Source: Novilysobacter_A longmucuonensis | GTDB taxonomy: Bacteria > Pseudomonadota > Gammaproteobacteria > Xanthomonadales > Xanthomonadaceae | Assembly (NCBI RefSeq): GCF_046600735.1 | Contig: NZ_JBJMAW010000010.1 | Coordinates: 1-64,000 of the forward strand | Direction: 5' to 3' | DNA: 64,000 bases | Shown: positions 50,556 through 59,658 of the stretch, piece by piece | How the letters are laid out: each line of letters starts with the position of its first letter | Position numbering within the stretch: the first letter of the stretch is position 1 | The notes under the pieces: model-generated | What the model saw: the letters and a program-made list of their open reading frames with translations, nothing else | What the model was told of the DNA's origin: nothing | Database searches by the model: none | Translations under genes and position numbers: made by a program

Positions 50556-50819
50556 GTACGGACTCCTTCAGTTAAACGATTGGAACGGTTGGACAGTTGA
50601 TCCAAGGGAAATTGATTGACGGCGCAATCCGGCAGGGGACACGTTCAGCACGGATCGGCCGGCGCGCGGTCACTGGCGGGGCGATCATACACCGTCACCC
50701 GGTCTTGTTAATACACCTTAACGCGGCCCGCGAACATGCCTTCCGCGCAAGTCGAAGCCCGGCACGAGGCCGGGCTTCGGGTGCGGCGGCGGCTCCGAAG
50801 AGCCCACCGGCGATGTCGC
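50556..50819. other. Spacer between the OmpA copies
   Basis: No gene. It holds the leader of OmpA copy 1 and a hairpin after copy 2 that repeats the one at 49391-49415. Confidence 0.7.
50754..50778 (-). terminator. GC-rich hairpin after OmpA copy 2
   Basis: GAAGCCCGGC, loop ACGAG, GCCGGGCTTC, identical to 49391-49415 and placed 41 bp past the stop, so it was duplicated with the gene. Confidence 0.65.
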
Positions 50820-51908
50820 TCAGTTCTGGACGTTCAATTCGGTGCGGCGATTGGTCTCGCTGCGGCACTCCGGCATGGTCTGCGGGGTCGGCTCGAGCGG
50901 ACGGCTCTCGCCGTAGCCGGTGGGGCCGCTCATGCGCGAGGCGTCAATGCCGTTGCTGGTCAGGAACTCGTACACCGCCGACGCACGGCGCTCCGACAGG
51001 CCTTGGTTATAGGTGTCGGTACCGCACAGATCGGTGTGACCGGCGACTTCGACGCGCAACTCCTGGTAACGCTGCAGGATCTGCACCGCCTCGCCCAAGA
51101 TTGCCACCGCGTCCGGGCGCAGCTGCGAACGATCGAAGTCGAAGTTGACGCCCTTCAGGTCGATCGAGACCGGCACCGGGCAACCGTCCGGACCGATGGT
51201 CTGGCCGGCCTGCGAATCCGGGCAGCGGTCGTCGCAGTTGTTGACGCCGTCACCGTCGTCATCCAGATCGGCGCAGCTCGGTGGAGCCGGCGGCGGCGGC
51301 GGCGGCGGGGCCGGCGGCGCCGGCTCCGGACCCAGCGGGATCACGAGACCGACGGTGGCGAGCAGGTCGCCGAACCAGTCGTCGTCCGGCGCATTGACGC
51401 TCTCGCCGTCGAAATCGGCGCGGTAGGTCAGTTCGGTGCGGACGCCGACGCGGCCCATGTTCGACTGCATGCCGACACCGATCTTGGCCGCCAGGTTGCC
51501 GCTTTCACGCTCGCCCGGGGAGTCCGGGCTCGGGAAGTTGTCGAACTCTTCCTCGGCGCGCTGGTAGCCCAGGCCGACCAGGCCGTACGGGTTCCAACCG
51601 CGGCCCTCGGTGAGGAAGTGGCGGCGCAGGTCCAGCGAGACCCCGTACTGGCTCCAGTTCAGGTCCTTGTCCGACTCGAGGCTCGGGTTCTGGTGGTTCA
51701 ACTCGACGTCGAACGACCACGTCGGGCTGATGTATCGGCCCAGGCCCACCGCGAACAGCGGCGCGTCGTCGGTGCCGCGCTCGCTGGCCTGCAGGTTGAA
51801 GCCGGTGGAACCGGTCAGGTACCAGCGGTCGTCGAATTCTTGCGCGCCGGCCGTTCCCGCCAGGCTCAAACCGCCAAGCAGGGCGGCGCAGAGGAGTTTC
51901 TTTTTCAT
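50820..51908 (-). CDS. OmpA-family outer-membrane protein, copy 2 of a tandem pair
   Basis: A 362-residue paralogue with the same plan: signal peptide (MKKKLLCAALLGGLSLAGTA), barrel, Pro hinge, type 3 repeat and OmpA domain. From QEFDDRWYLTGSTGFNLQAS to the HTD motif it is nearly identical to copy 1, at the DNA level too (offset 1360). The C-terminus diverges (HTDLCGTDTYNQGLS, and PTPQTMPECRSETNRRTELN), introducing two extra Cys that could form a disulfide. ATG 51908 follows GGAGCACCCAAA. It lies upstream of copy 1 on the same strand. Confidence 0.93.
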   Translation of the reverse strand: MKKKLLCAALLGGLSLAGTAGAQEFDDRWYLTGSTGFNLQASERGTDDAPLFAVGLGRYISPTWSFDVELNHQNPSLESDKDLNWSQYGVSLDLRRHFLTEGRGWNPYGLVGLGYQRAEEEFDNFPSPDSPGERESGNLAAKIGVGMQSNMGRVGVRTELTYRADFDGESVNAPDDDWFGDLLATVGLVIPLGPEPAPPAPPPPPPPAPPSCADLDDDGDGVNNCDDRCPDSQAGQTIGPDGCPVPVSIDLKGVNFDFDRSQLRPDAVAILGEAVQILQRYQELRVEVAGHTDLCGTDTYNQGLSERRASAVYEFLTSNGIDASRMSGPTGYGESRPLEPTPQTMPECRSETNRRTELNVQN

Positions 51909-52091
51909 TTTGGGTGCTCCTGCATTCAATGTGGGGAAACCGCGTCTGCGAATTTCTCTGCCGTCGGACGGCCGCACGCATGCGACGCCATCGCCGCGCA
52001 GCGTAGGTTTGCCGATGTGAAAGCGGTGTTAACTTTTCACCCGACGATAAAATGGGTGCCGCGCCTCGCGGGACCGCCCGTCCAACAGCGC
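51909..52091. other. Leader of OmpA copy 2
   Basis: No gene in these 183 bases. A leftward promoter is expected here; AAAATGGGTGCCGC and TTAACTTTTCACC (52029-52060) form the most AT-rich part. Confidence 0.4.
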
Positions 52092-53570
52092 TCAGACCTT
52101 GAACAGACCGAGCAACTCGGTGATCGGCATCGCCTCGAGCCGCTCCGGCTCGGCCGACAGCGCCAGCAGGCGCTCTGCCTGCGCCTCGGGGAGCTTGGCG
52201 CGGATGGCCTTTTCGAACTTCGCCATCAGCACCGGGATGCCCTCTTCGCGGCGCTTGCGGTGGCCGATCGGGTAATCGATCGAGACCTTGTCGGTCGAGC
52301 TGCCATCGTTGAAGAACACCTGCACCGAGTTGCCGATGTAACGCTTGTCGGGATCGAAGTAGTCGCGGGTGAACTGCTCGTTCTCGGACACTGTCATCTT
52401 GCCGCGCAACGCATCGATGCGCGCATCGCCGGCGACCGCGTCGGTGTAGTCCCCGGCGGTGAGCCGGCCGAAGATCAGCGGCACGGCGACCATGTACTGC
52501 AGGCAGTGGTCGCGATCGGCGTAGTTGGACAGCGGGCCGGTCTTGTCGATGATGCGCACACCGGCTTCCTGGGTCTGCAACTCGACGCGCTCGATGTCCT
52601 CGAGCCGGTCGCGGACCTGCTCGTGCAGCTTCATCGCGCACTCCACCGCGGTCTGGGCGTGGAACTCGGCCGGGAAGCTGATCTTGAACAGGACGTTCTC
52701 CATCACGTAGCTGGTGAACGGCCGCTCGAACTGGAACGACTTGCCGTTGAACGCGATGTCGTAGAAGCCCCAGGTCGGCACGCTCAGCGCGCTCGGATAG
52801 CCGACCACGCCCTTGACTGCGTTCAAGGCATGGGTGACGGCCCGACGGCAAGCATCGCCGGCGGCCCAGCTCTTGCGCGGTCCGGTGTTGGGTGCATGGC
52901 GATAGGTGCGCAGCACGCCGTTGTCGATCCAGCTGTGCGACACGGCGGTCCAGATCGCTTCCTTGTCGCCGCCAAGCATCTGCGTGGTCACCGCGGTGGA
53001 TGCAAGGCGCACCAGGATCACGTGGTCCAGGCCGACCCGGTTGAACGAGTTCAGCAGCGCGTAGCCGCCCTGGATCTCATGCGCCTTGATCGCGTAGCCA
53101 AGCACGTCGCGCACGCTCAGCGGCTTGCCGCCTTCGGCTTCGGTCTTGCGCCCCAGGTAATCGGCGACGGCCAGGATCGCGCCGAGATTGTCGGACGGGT
53201 GGCCCCATTCCGCGGCGAGCCAGGTGTCGTTGAAGTCCAGCCAGCGGATCTGCACACCGAGGTTGTAGGCGGCCTGCGCCGGATCGAGCTCGTAGGAGGT
53301 GTACGGCACGCGCGCGCCACCGGACATGTCCGCACCCTCCACCAGTGGCCCGAGGTGCTTGACGCATTCGGGATGGTCCATCGCCATCGCCGCGCACGCC
53401 AGCGAATCGAGCAGCATGTAGCGTGCGGTGTCGAAGGCCTCCTTGGAGTCGATGCGGTAGTCGGCGACGTAGTCGGCGATGTCCAGCATCGGCTGGTCCG
53501 GCCGGGGCCGGACGGTGGAGCGGCTGTTATGGGCGATGGCGTTACCTGCGCTGGCGTCGTGCTGGCTCAT
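52092..53570 (-). CDS. prpD: 2-Methylcitrate dehydratase
   Basis: A 492-residue MmgE/PrpD-family enzyme converting 2-methylcitrate to 2-methyl-cis-aconitate in propionate catabolism. Family blocks include YMLLDSLACAAMAMDHPECV, LDFNDTWLAAEWGHPSDNLG with the active-site Asp/His set, and RTYRHAPNTGPRKSWAAGDA. ATG 53570 aligns with the family N-terminus. It is about 4.8 kb from prpC and prpB and separated by unrelated genes; acnD and prpF are absent from the window, so PrpD is the likely dehydratase. Confidence 0.93.
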   Translation of the reverse strand: MSQHDASAGNAIAHNSRSTVRPRPDQPMLDIADYVADYRIDSKEAFDTARYMLLDSLACAAMAMDHPECVKHLGPLVEGADMSGGARVPYTSYELDPAQAAYNLGVQIRWLDFNDTWLAAEWGHPSDNLGAILAVADYLGRKTEAEGGKPLSVRDVLGYAIKAHEIQGGYALLNSFNRVGLDHVILVRLASTAVTTQMLGGDKEAIWTAVSHSWIDNGVLRTYRHAPNTGPRKSWAAGDACRRAVTHALNAVKGVVGYPSALSVPTWGFYDIAFNGKSFQFERPFTSYVMENVLFKISFPAEFHAQTAVECAMKLHEQVRDRLEDIERVELQTQEAGVRIIDKTGPLSNYADRDHCLQYMVAVPLIFGRLTAGDYTDAVAGDARIDALRGKMTVSENEQFTRDYFDPDKRYIGNSVQVFFNDGSSTDKVSIDYPIGHRKRREEGIPVLMAKFEKAIRAKLPEAQAERLLALSAEPERLEAMPITELLGLFKV

Positions 53571-53901
53571 GCGGGATTCCGGTGTGGGGGGAAGCCGCCC
53601 ATTTTGCCGCGCCGCGAGACAACTGACCAACCTTGCCCTCCAGCGCGCCGCAGCGCGCTGCGAATTTCAAACCCCCGGCGTCCAATCCTTCGAGCATCCC
53701 TGCAGCGCAGCGGACCTTGCAGTCGGCACTACGGTCACGCCATGGCTCGGAGTTCGAGGGTACGCTCCGGCCACCGAAGCCTGTGGTTCGGCACCGACAG
53801 CAGCCAGCTCGGGCGTGCCCGGCTGCCTGACTGAGCCGAACGGACGCAGCGTCCCGTCCGCAGACATTTGAAGCATCCGCGCTCGACGCCATCTTTCCGC
53901 C
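53571..53901. other. Gap between divergent prpD and the dioxygenase relic
   Basis: No gene recognised in 331 bases. The prpD promoter should be at its left side. Confidence 0.4.
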
Positions 53902-54692
53902 ATGGATACCCCCGCCCACCTGCCCACGCTGTTCCTGTCCCACGGCTCGCCGATGCTCGCGGTGGAGGACTCGCCCGCCGGTCGCTTCCTCGACCAGTTG
54001 GGCGGGGAGCTGCCGCGGCCCAAGGCGGTGCTCGTGGCCTCGGCGCATTTCACCGCCGACCGCCCGACGCTTGGCGCGGACCCGACGCCGCGGACCGTGC
54101 ACGATTTTCGCGGCTTCCCGCCACCGCTTTACGACATCCGCTACCCGGTGCCGGGCGCACCCGACCTGGCGCAGCGCATTAGCGGCCTGCTGAGCGATGC
54201 CGGGCTGTCGCCGCAGATCCGCCAGGGAGACGGCATCGATCACGGGGTCTGGGTGCCGTTGCGGCGGATGTACCCGCAGGCCGACATACCAGTGGTGCCG
54301 CTGTCGGTAATGCCGCATGGCGATGCCGCCGCGCACTACGCGATCGGCCGGGCGCTGGCGCCGCTGCGCGCCGACGGCGTGCTGGTGATCGGGTCTGGCG
54401 GCTTCGTGCACAACCTCGGCGACCTCGACTGGCACGCGCACGATGTGCCGCTGTCGCCCTGGGCGCTCGAATTCAGTGAGTGGATGCACCGGGCGCTGGC
54501 GGGTGACGATCTGCCTGCCCTGCTCGATTGGCAGCACGCGCGCCGCACGCGCAACGCGCGCACCCGACCGTCGAACACCTGATGCCGCTGTTCGTCGCGC
54601 TCGGCGCGGCCGGCGAGTCGGCGGCGATGCGCACGATCCACCGTTCGCACCAGATGGGTTCGCTGGCGCTGGACGCGTTTGCGTTCGACTGA
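53902..54692 (+). pseudogene. DODA-type extradiol dioxygenase (YgiD-like), frameshifted near its end
   Basis: The LigB/DODA-family ring-cleavage dioxygenase fold is intact up to residue 212, with metal ligands His in LFLSHGSPML, ASAHFTADRP and IDHGVWVPL. At 54538-54539 an extra GC in CACGCGCGCCGCAC shifts the frame; the annotated frame would stop at 54582, while the normal C-terminus continues in another frame (APHAQRAHPTVEHLMPLFVA to LALDAFAFD) to the TGA at 54690-54692. The lost part includes the conserved HPTVEH stretch, so activity is doubtful unless the indel is a sequencing error. Relatives cleave DOPA or other catechols. Confidence 0.8.
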
Positions 54693-54722
54693 CGCCGGTC
54701 GGATCACAGGGGTTTATAAGCC

Positions 54723-54740
54723 CTGCCCCTCGAGGGGCAG
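54723..54740. repeat. Perfect 18-bp palindrome before the fadH-like gene
   Basis: CTGCCCCTCGAGGGGCAG is its own reverse complement. It lies 31 bp after the dioxygenase end; a terminator or operator role is possible. Confidence 0.6.
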
Positions 54741-54843
54741 GAGACAAGCGCCCGGCCCTTACTGAAGGTCCGTCAGGATCCCTGCGCTTGTCCCTCCGCC
54801 GCTTTGGCGGCATCGTGGCGCCTCCATACGCCCGCGTACTTTC

Positions 54844-56919
54844 ATGACCGCTGCCGATCATCCACTGCATCATTCCCTGTACCCGCAGCTGTTCGCCCCG
54901 CTCGATCTGGGTTTCTGCACGCTGCCCAACCGGGTCCTGATGGGTTCGATGCACACCGGACTGGAGGATCGGGCGCGCGATTTCCCGCGACTGGCGGCGT
55001 ACTTCGCCGAACGCGCAGCCGGCGGCGTCGGGCTGATGGTCACCGGCGGCTTCGCGCCGAACATCAGCGGCTGGCTCAAGCCGTTCGGCGGCAAGCTCAG
55101 CTGGTCGTGGGAAGCCCGCAAACATCGCCAGGTGACCGGGGCGGTCCACGCGCACGGCAGCCGCATCTGCCTGCAGATCCTGCACGCCGGTCGCTATGGC
55201 TATCAGCCGCTGCAGGTCGCGCCCTCGCGGCTGAAGGCGCCGATCAACCCGTTCACACCGCGGGCGCTGAGCGCACGCGGGGTGGAGCGACAGATCGACG
55301 CCTTCGTACGCACCGCGCAGCTGGCGCGGGAGGCCGGCTACGACGGCGTCGAGGTGATGGGCTCGGAGGGTTACCTGCTCAACCAGTTCACCGCGCCACG
55401 GACCAACCGGCGCGACGACGCATTCGGCGGCGACGCGGCGCGGCGCAGGCGTTTCGCGGTCGAGATCGTGCGCCGCATCCGCCAGGCCTGCGGGCCGGAT
55501 TTCATCCTGATCTACCGGCTGTCGATGATCGACCTGGTCGAGGGCGGGCTGAGCTGGGACGAAGTGGTGCAGCAGGCCCGCGCGGTCGAGGCCGCGGGCG
55601 CGACCCTGATCAACACCGGCATCGGCTGGCACGAGGCGCGCATCCCGACCATCGTCACCTCGGTGCCGCGCGCTGCGTTCGCCGGCATCACCGCGCGGCT
55701 CAAGCCGGAGGTCGGGCTGCCATTGATCGCCACCAACCGGATCAACACGCCCGAAGTCGCCGAGCGCCTCCTCGCCGCCGGCCAGGCCGACATGGTCTCG
55801 ATGGCACGCCCGCTGCTCGCCGATCCGGCCTGGGTCGCCAAGGCGCGCGATGCCCGCGGCGACGAGATCAACACCTGCATCGCCTGCAACCAGGCCTGCC
55901 TGGACCACGTGTTCCAGAACAGGACCGCGAGTTGCCTGGTCAACCCGCGCGCCTGCCACGAGACCGAGCTGAACTACCTGCCGGCCGCGGTGCCCAAGAC
56001 CATCGCCGTGGTCGGCGCCGGTCCGGCCGGGCTGGCCGCCGCAACCGTCGCCGCCGGACGCGGCCATCGGGTGACCCTGTTCGAGACGAACCACGAGATC
56101 GGCGGCCAGTTCAATCTGGCCAAGCGCATCCCCGGCAAGGAGGAGTTCCACGAGACGCTGCGCTATTTCCGGCGGCAGATCGAGCTCACCGGCATCGAGC
56201 TGCGGCTGGACACGCGAGCCGATGCGGCCGCGCTGGCCGGATTCGACGAGGTGGTGCTCGCAAGCGGCATCCGCCCGCGCCAGGTCGGATTTCCCGGCGC
56301 GCGCCACCCCAAGGTGGTCAGCTACCTCGACGTACTGACCGGGCGCGTGGTGCCGGGCCGCAGGGTGGCGATCATCGGCGCCGGCGGCATCGGCTTTGAC
56401 GTCGCCGGGTTCCTGGTGCACGAAGGCCCCTCGTCCGCGCTGGATGCCGAGCGCTGGCACGCCGAATGGGGCGTGGACCTGGGCTACGGCGAGAACCGCG
56501 GCGGACTGGCGCCGACGCCGCGCGCGCCGGTCCGCCCCGCGTATCCCGGCCCGGAGCCCCCCGCGCGCGAGGTCTGGCTGCTGCAGCGCAGCCCCGGCAA
56601 ACTCGGCGCCCGTCTAAGCAAGACCACCGGCTGGGTGCACCGCGCCGCGCTGAAGGCCCGCGGCGTGCGCATGCTTGGCGGAGTCGAATATCTCGGCGTC
56701 GACGCCGCCGGCCTGCATGTCCGCATCGACGGCACGTTGCAGACGCTCCCGGCCGACCACGTGGTGACCTGTGCCGGTCAGGAGCCATACCGGCCGCTGG
56801 CTGCAGAGCTGGAGGCAGCTGGACGGTCGTTCCACGTGATCGGCGGCGCCGATATCGCCGCCGAGCTCGACGCCAAGCGCGCCATCGCGCAGGGCAGCCG
56901 GATCGCGGCGGCACTGTGA
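54844..56919 (+). CDS. fadH: NADPH-dependent 2,4-dienoyl-CoA reductase family protein
   Basis: A 691-residue flavoprotein of the Old Yellow Enzyme/FadH family. The N-terminal FMN TIM barrel (PLDLGFCTLPNRVLMGSMHT, ICLQILHAGRYGY) is followed by a 4Fe-4S cluster site (CIACNQACLDHVF and the fourth Cys in TASCLVNPRAC), an FAD-binding domain (VVGAGPAGLAAATVAAGRGH) and an NADPH-binding motif (IIGAGGIGFDVAGFL). It reduces 2,4-dienoyl-CoA esters in unsaturated fatty acid oxidation. Length and domain order match E. coli FadH. It is the only fatty-acid oxidation gene here. Confidence 0.93.
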   Translation: MTAADHPLHHSLYPQLFAPLDLGFCTLPNRVLMGSMHTGLEDRARDFPRLAAYFAERAAGGVGLMVTGGFAPNISGWLKPFGGKLSWSWEARKHRQVTGAVHAHGSRICLQILHAGRYGYQPLQVAPSRLKAPINPFTPRALSARGVERQIDAFVRTAQLAREAGYDGVEVMGSEGYLLNQFTAPRTNRRDDAFGGDAARRRRFAVEIVRRIRQACGPDFILIYRLSMIDLVEGGLSWDEVVQQARAVEAAGATLINTGIGWHEARIPTIVTSVPRAAFAGITARLKPEVGLPLIATNRINTPEVAERLLAAGQADMVSMARPLLADPAWVAKARDARGDEINTCIACNQACLDHVFQNRTASCLVNPRACHETELNYLPAAVPKTIAVVGAGPAGLAAATVAAGRGHRVTLFETNHEIGGQFNLAKRIPGKEEFHETLRYFRRQIELTGIELRLDTRADAAALAGFDEVVLASGIRPRQVGFPGARHPKVVSYLDVLTGRVVPGRRVAIIGAGGIGFDVAGFLVHEGPSSALDAERWHAEWGVDLGYGENRGGLAPTPRAPVRPAYPGPEPPAREVWLLQRSPGKLGARLSKTTGWVHRAALKARGVRMLGGVEYLGVDAAGLHVRIDGTLQTLPADHVVTCAGQEPYRPLAAELEAAGRSFHVIGGADIAAELDAKRAIAQGSRIAAAL

Positions 56920-57338
56920 CCTTGGGAACCGGAGCTCCGCGGCTCCCAAGCGACGCCGGCGCTTGGGCTGGAGCGACTTGCTCAGCAGATCCGGAGCACA
57001 AAAACCCGCATCCTGAGCACAGCTTGAACCAGACATTCACCTGACGTTTATCTACCGGCGGGTACCGTGCCGCAACTTTTCAGCCGCCCCCGATGGCGGC
57101 ACCCACGCCGCCCGCGCCCTCTGCGCGGATCCGGTGAAGGGGCAAAGCGCGCCATAGAGCTCGCCGCCCTCCCCAGTACGCCATGCCGGTTTGCGCCGCA
57201 GTAGCCGTCTCTACCAGGAGAAGGCCGCTGAAGTGCGGCCCGGCCCGCCCCCGCCCTTGCCCGCCCCTGCGGCACGGGAGAGGGCAATGCGAGTCCTCGA
57301 CCAGCTCGAGGACGTGTACCCGGAGCAAGGAGTTCGAC
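56920..57338. other. Gap downstream of fadH
   Basis: No gene recognised in 419 bases. AAGGAGTTCGAC at its end is the ribosome-binding site of the next gene. Confidence 0.45.
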
Positions 57339-57797
57339 ATGAAACTGGCCTGGATCCTCTGGTTGGCCTCGGTACTGCCACCACCCGCCGCCGATTCGTT
57401 GTGCCTGAGCACGACCTTGTACCTGGAAGCCCGCGACCAGTCGGTCCAGGGCCAGCAGGCAGTCGCCGAGGTCGCGCTGCGCCGCCGTGACAGCGGACTG
57501 TGGGGCGACAGCGTCTGTTCGGTGGTCACCGCGCGCGCGCAGTTCGCCCCGACGATCGTCTCGCCCAACACCCGCCTGACCAACACCGAGGCCTGGGCCG
57601 AGTCGGTGACGATCGCGCTGGAGGCCGAGCGCAACTGGGCGCTGCCCGTCGGCGAACGCAACGAGATCGTCCCCGGCGCCAGCCACTTCCTCGCGCACGC
57701 GATCGCCTTCCCGAGCTGGCGCAACTCCTACCAGGTCGCCACGATCGGCGACCACACCTTCCTGCGCGTGCAGTCGCTGAAGCCACGCGGGTCCTGA
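57339..57797 (+). CDS. Cell wall hydrolase, SleB family
   Basis: A 152-residue exported protein with a short signal peptide (KLAWILWLASVLPPPAA) and the Hydrolase_2/SleB domain: TTLYLEARDQSVQGQQAVAE with the probable catalytic Glu, VVTARAQFAP, and ASHFLAHAIAFPSW. Members cleave glycan strands as lytic transglycosylases; SleB acts in spore cortex breakdown in Bacillus, whereas in Gram-negative bacteria the role is peptidoglycan turnover. ATG 57339 follows AAGGAGTTCGAC. A bidirectional terminator follows. Confidence 0.85.
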   Translation: MKLAWILWLASVLPPPAADSLCLSTTLYLEARDQSVQGQQAVAEVALRRRDSGLWGDSVCSVVTARAQFAPTIVSPNTRLTNTEAWAESVTIALEAERNWALPVGERNEIVPGASHFLAHAIAFPSWRNSYQVATIGDHTFLRVQSLKPRGS

Positions 57798-57846
57798 AGC
57801 CAGGGCGCAGCGGCACTTGATCCGTGGGATCCGATCCGCCGCAAGA

Positions 57847-57873
57847 AAAAAGCCGCACGATGTGCGGCTTTTT
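57847..57873. terminator. Bidirectional terminator between the SleB-like and channel genes
   Basis: AAAAAGCCGCAC (57847-57858) and GTGCGGCTTTTT (57862-57873) pair perfectly around loop GAT, with A and T runs on both sides. It ends both convergent transcripts. Confidence 0.88.
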
Positions 57874-57890
57874 CATCAAGGCCCTTCCCC

Positions 57891-58346
57891 CTAACCGACG
57901 TCGCTGTTCTGCCTGGACATCTGCCGGTAGGTGAACGAAGCCGACCAGGTGAGCAGCACGAAGCCGGTCAACGCCTCGGCCCCGGCCAGCAGCCGGATCG
58001 GTCCATCGGGCGACAGCTCGCCGAACCCGACCGTGGTGTAGGTCACCGATGAGAAGTAGATCGAGTCCGCAAGGCTCATCGAGACCATGCCCACGATGGT
58101 TCCGGTGCCGGGAATCATCAGCAGCCCCCAGTACACCAGGCCCACCAGCGCGATCTCCAGCGCATGCAGCGTGAGCAGGCCGAAGACCACCTTCATGATC
58201 CGGCGCTCGTCGCCCGCCCCCGCCGAGGCGCCGCCATAGCGGCGCCCCAGCGCGGCGAGCCCTTCGAAATGCGCGAACACCAGCGCGGCAATGCTCAGCA
58301 GCGTTGCCACCGCGACGGCTGCACCCGGGCTCCAGAGCGAGGCCAT
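57891..58346 (-). CDS. Small potassium channel family protein (two-pore-helix type)
   Basis: A 151-residue membrane protein with an N-terminal helix (AAVAVATLLSIAALVFAHFE), a second (VVFGLLTLHALEIALVGLVY), then the pore (SIYFSSVTYTTVGFGELSPD) with selectivity filter TVGFG, and a final helix. The filter has Phe where most K+ channels have Tyr, a known tolerated variant. No ligand-binding domain is present. It starts nine bases after prpC and is probably translated from the same mRNA, an unexpected partner for propionate genes. Confidence 0.83.
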   Translation of the reverse strand: MASLWSPGAAVAVATLLSIAALVFAHFEGLAALGRRYGGASAGAGDERRIMKVVFGLLTLHALEIALVGLVYWGLLMIPGTGTIVGMVSMSLADSIYFSSVTYTTVGFGELSPDGPIRLLAGAEALTGFVLLTWSASFTYRQMSRQNSDVG

Positions 58347-58355
58347 CGTTGCGCG

Positions 58356-59507
58356 TCAGCGCTGTTGGATTGGCACGTACGCGCGATCCTCCGGCCCGGT
58401 GTAGTTCGCGCTCGGGCGGATGATCTTGCCGTCCTCGCGCTGCTCGATGACATGCGCGCTCCAGCCGGTGGTGCGCGCAATCACGAACAACGGGGTGAAC
58501 ATCGGCGTCGGTATGCCCATCATGTGATACGCCGACGCGCTGTACCAATCAAGGTTCGGGAACATCTTCTTGCTGTCCATCATCAGGGTCTCGATGCGCT
58601 CGCTGACATCGAACAGCAGCTTGTTGCCGGCGTCATCGCACAGCTTGCGCGAGAGCTCCTTGATGATCGGGTTGCGCGGGTCGCCGGTCGTATAGACCGG
58701 ATGGCCGAAGCCGATGATGATTTCCTTGCGCTCGATGCGTGCGCGGATGTCGGCTTCTGCTTCGTCGGCCGACGAGTAACGCGAGATGATGTCCATCGCC
58801 ACCTCATTGGCGCCGCCATGCTTGGGCCCGCGCAATGACCCGATCGCGCCGGTCAGGCACGAGTGCAGGTCCGAGCCGGTGCCGGCGATCACCCGTGCGG
58901 TGAACGTGCTGGCGTTGAACTCGTGCTCGGCGTACAGCACCAGCGACTTGTCCAGCGACTGCGCGTGCAGCGCGCTCGGCGGCTCGCCGTGCAGCAGGTG
59001 CAGGAAGTGGGCGGCCACGTTGTCGTCGTCGGTCTCCACGTCTATGCGGCGGCCGTTGCGGGTGAAGTGCCACCAATACAGCAGCATCGAGCCGAAGCTG
59101 GCGATCAGTTTGTCGGCGATGTCGCGCGCCTCCGACGCCGGGTGGCCGTCGCGCTCAGGCAGCACCGTGCCGAGCACGGAGCAACCGGTGCGCAATACGT
59201 CCATCGGGTGCGCATTGGCCGGCACCAGTTCGAGCGCCTCGGCCACGATCGCCGGCAGCCCGCGCAGGCGCTGCAGCTTGGCCTTGTAGGCGTCGAGCTG
59301 CGGCTGCGTCGGCAGCACGCCGTGCACCAGCAGATGCGAGACCTCCTCGAACGAGGACTTCGTCGCCAGGTCGTGGATGTCGTAGCCGCGGTAGTGCAGG
59401 TCATTGCCGCTGCGACCGACCGTACACAGCGCGGTATTGCCGGCGGCGGTGCCACTGAGCGCGACGGATTTCTTCGGCTTGGGCAGGGTGCTGGTGGTGT
59501 CGCTCAT
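58356..59507 (-). CDS. prpC: 2-Methylcitrate synthase
   Basis: A 383-residue citrate-synthase-family enzyme that condenses propionyl-CoA with oxaloacetate. The catalytic blocks are SLRGPKHGGANEVAMDI and IIGFGHPVYTTGDPR, and the N-terminal region LHYRGYDIHDLATKSSFEEV is typical of PrpC rather than hexameric citrate synthase. ATG 59507 follows GAGAGGATTCGAG. prpB is upstream (151-bp gap) and the channel gene downstream (9-bp gap). Confidence 0.93.
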   Translation of the reverse strand: MSDTTSTLPKPKKSVALSGTAAGNTALCTVGRSGNDLHYRGYDIHDLATKSSFEEVSHLLVHGVLPTQPQLDAYKAKLQRLRGLPAIVAEALELVPANAHPMDVLRTGCSVLGTVLPERDGHPASEARDIADKLIASFGSMLLYWWHFTRNGRRIDVETDDDNVAAHFLHLLHGEPPSALHAQSLDKSLVLYAEHEFNASTFTARVIAGTGSDLHSCLTGAIGSLRGPKHGGANEVAMDIISRYSSADEAEADIRARIERKEIIIGFGHPVYTTGDPRNPIIKELSRKLCDDAGNKLLFDVSERIETLMMDSKKMFPNLDWYSASAYHMMGIPTPMFTPLFVIARTTGWSAHVIEQREDGKIIRPSANYTGPEDRAYVPIQQR

Positions 59508-59525
59508 CTCGAATCCTCTCTGCAC

Positions 59526-59571
59526 TGAACCCCCTCTCCCGCTTGTGGGAGAGGGGCGGGGTGAGGGCGTT
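59526..59571. repeat. GGGAGAGGGG-type palindrome between prpB and prpC
   Basis: CCCCTCTCCCGC and GTGGGAGAGGGG pair as a hairpin followed by GGGGTGAGGGCG. The same family occurs at 272-310. A further CTCCCGCACGCGGGAG palindrome is at 59634-59649. Confidence 0.7.
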
Positions 59572-59658
59572 GGGAATCGGCAGTCGTGCGAGCTTGAAGT
59601 CGCGCGTGCCCTCATCCGCCCTTCGGTCACCTCCTCCCGCACGCGGGAGAAGGAAAAA

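Noticed and set aside
53542..56460. 972-residue leftward open frame opposite the dioxygenase and fadH
   Set aside because: It is antisense to strongly supported genes and its protein has no recognisable domain.
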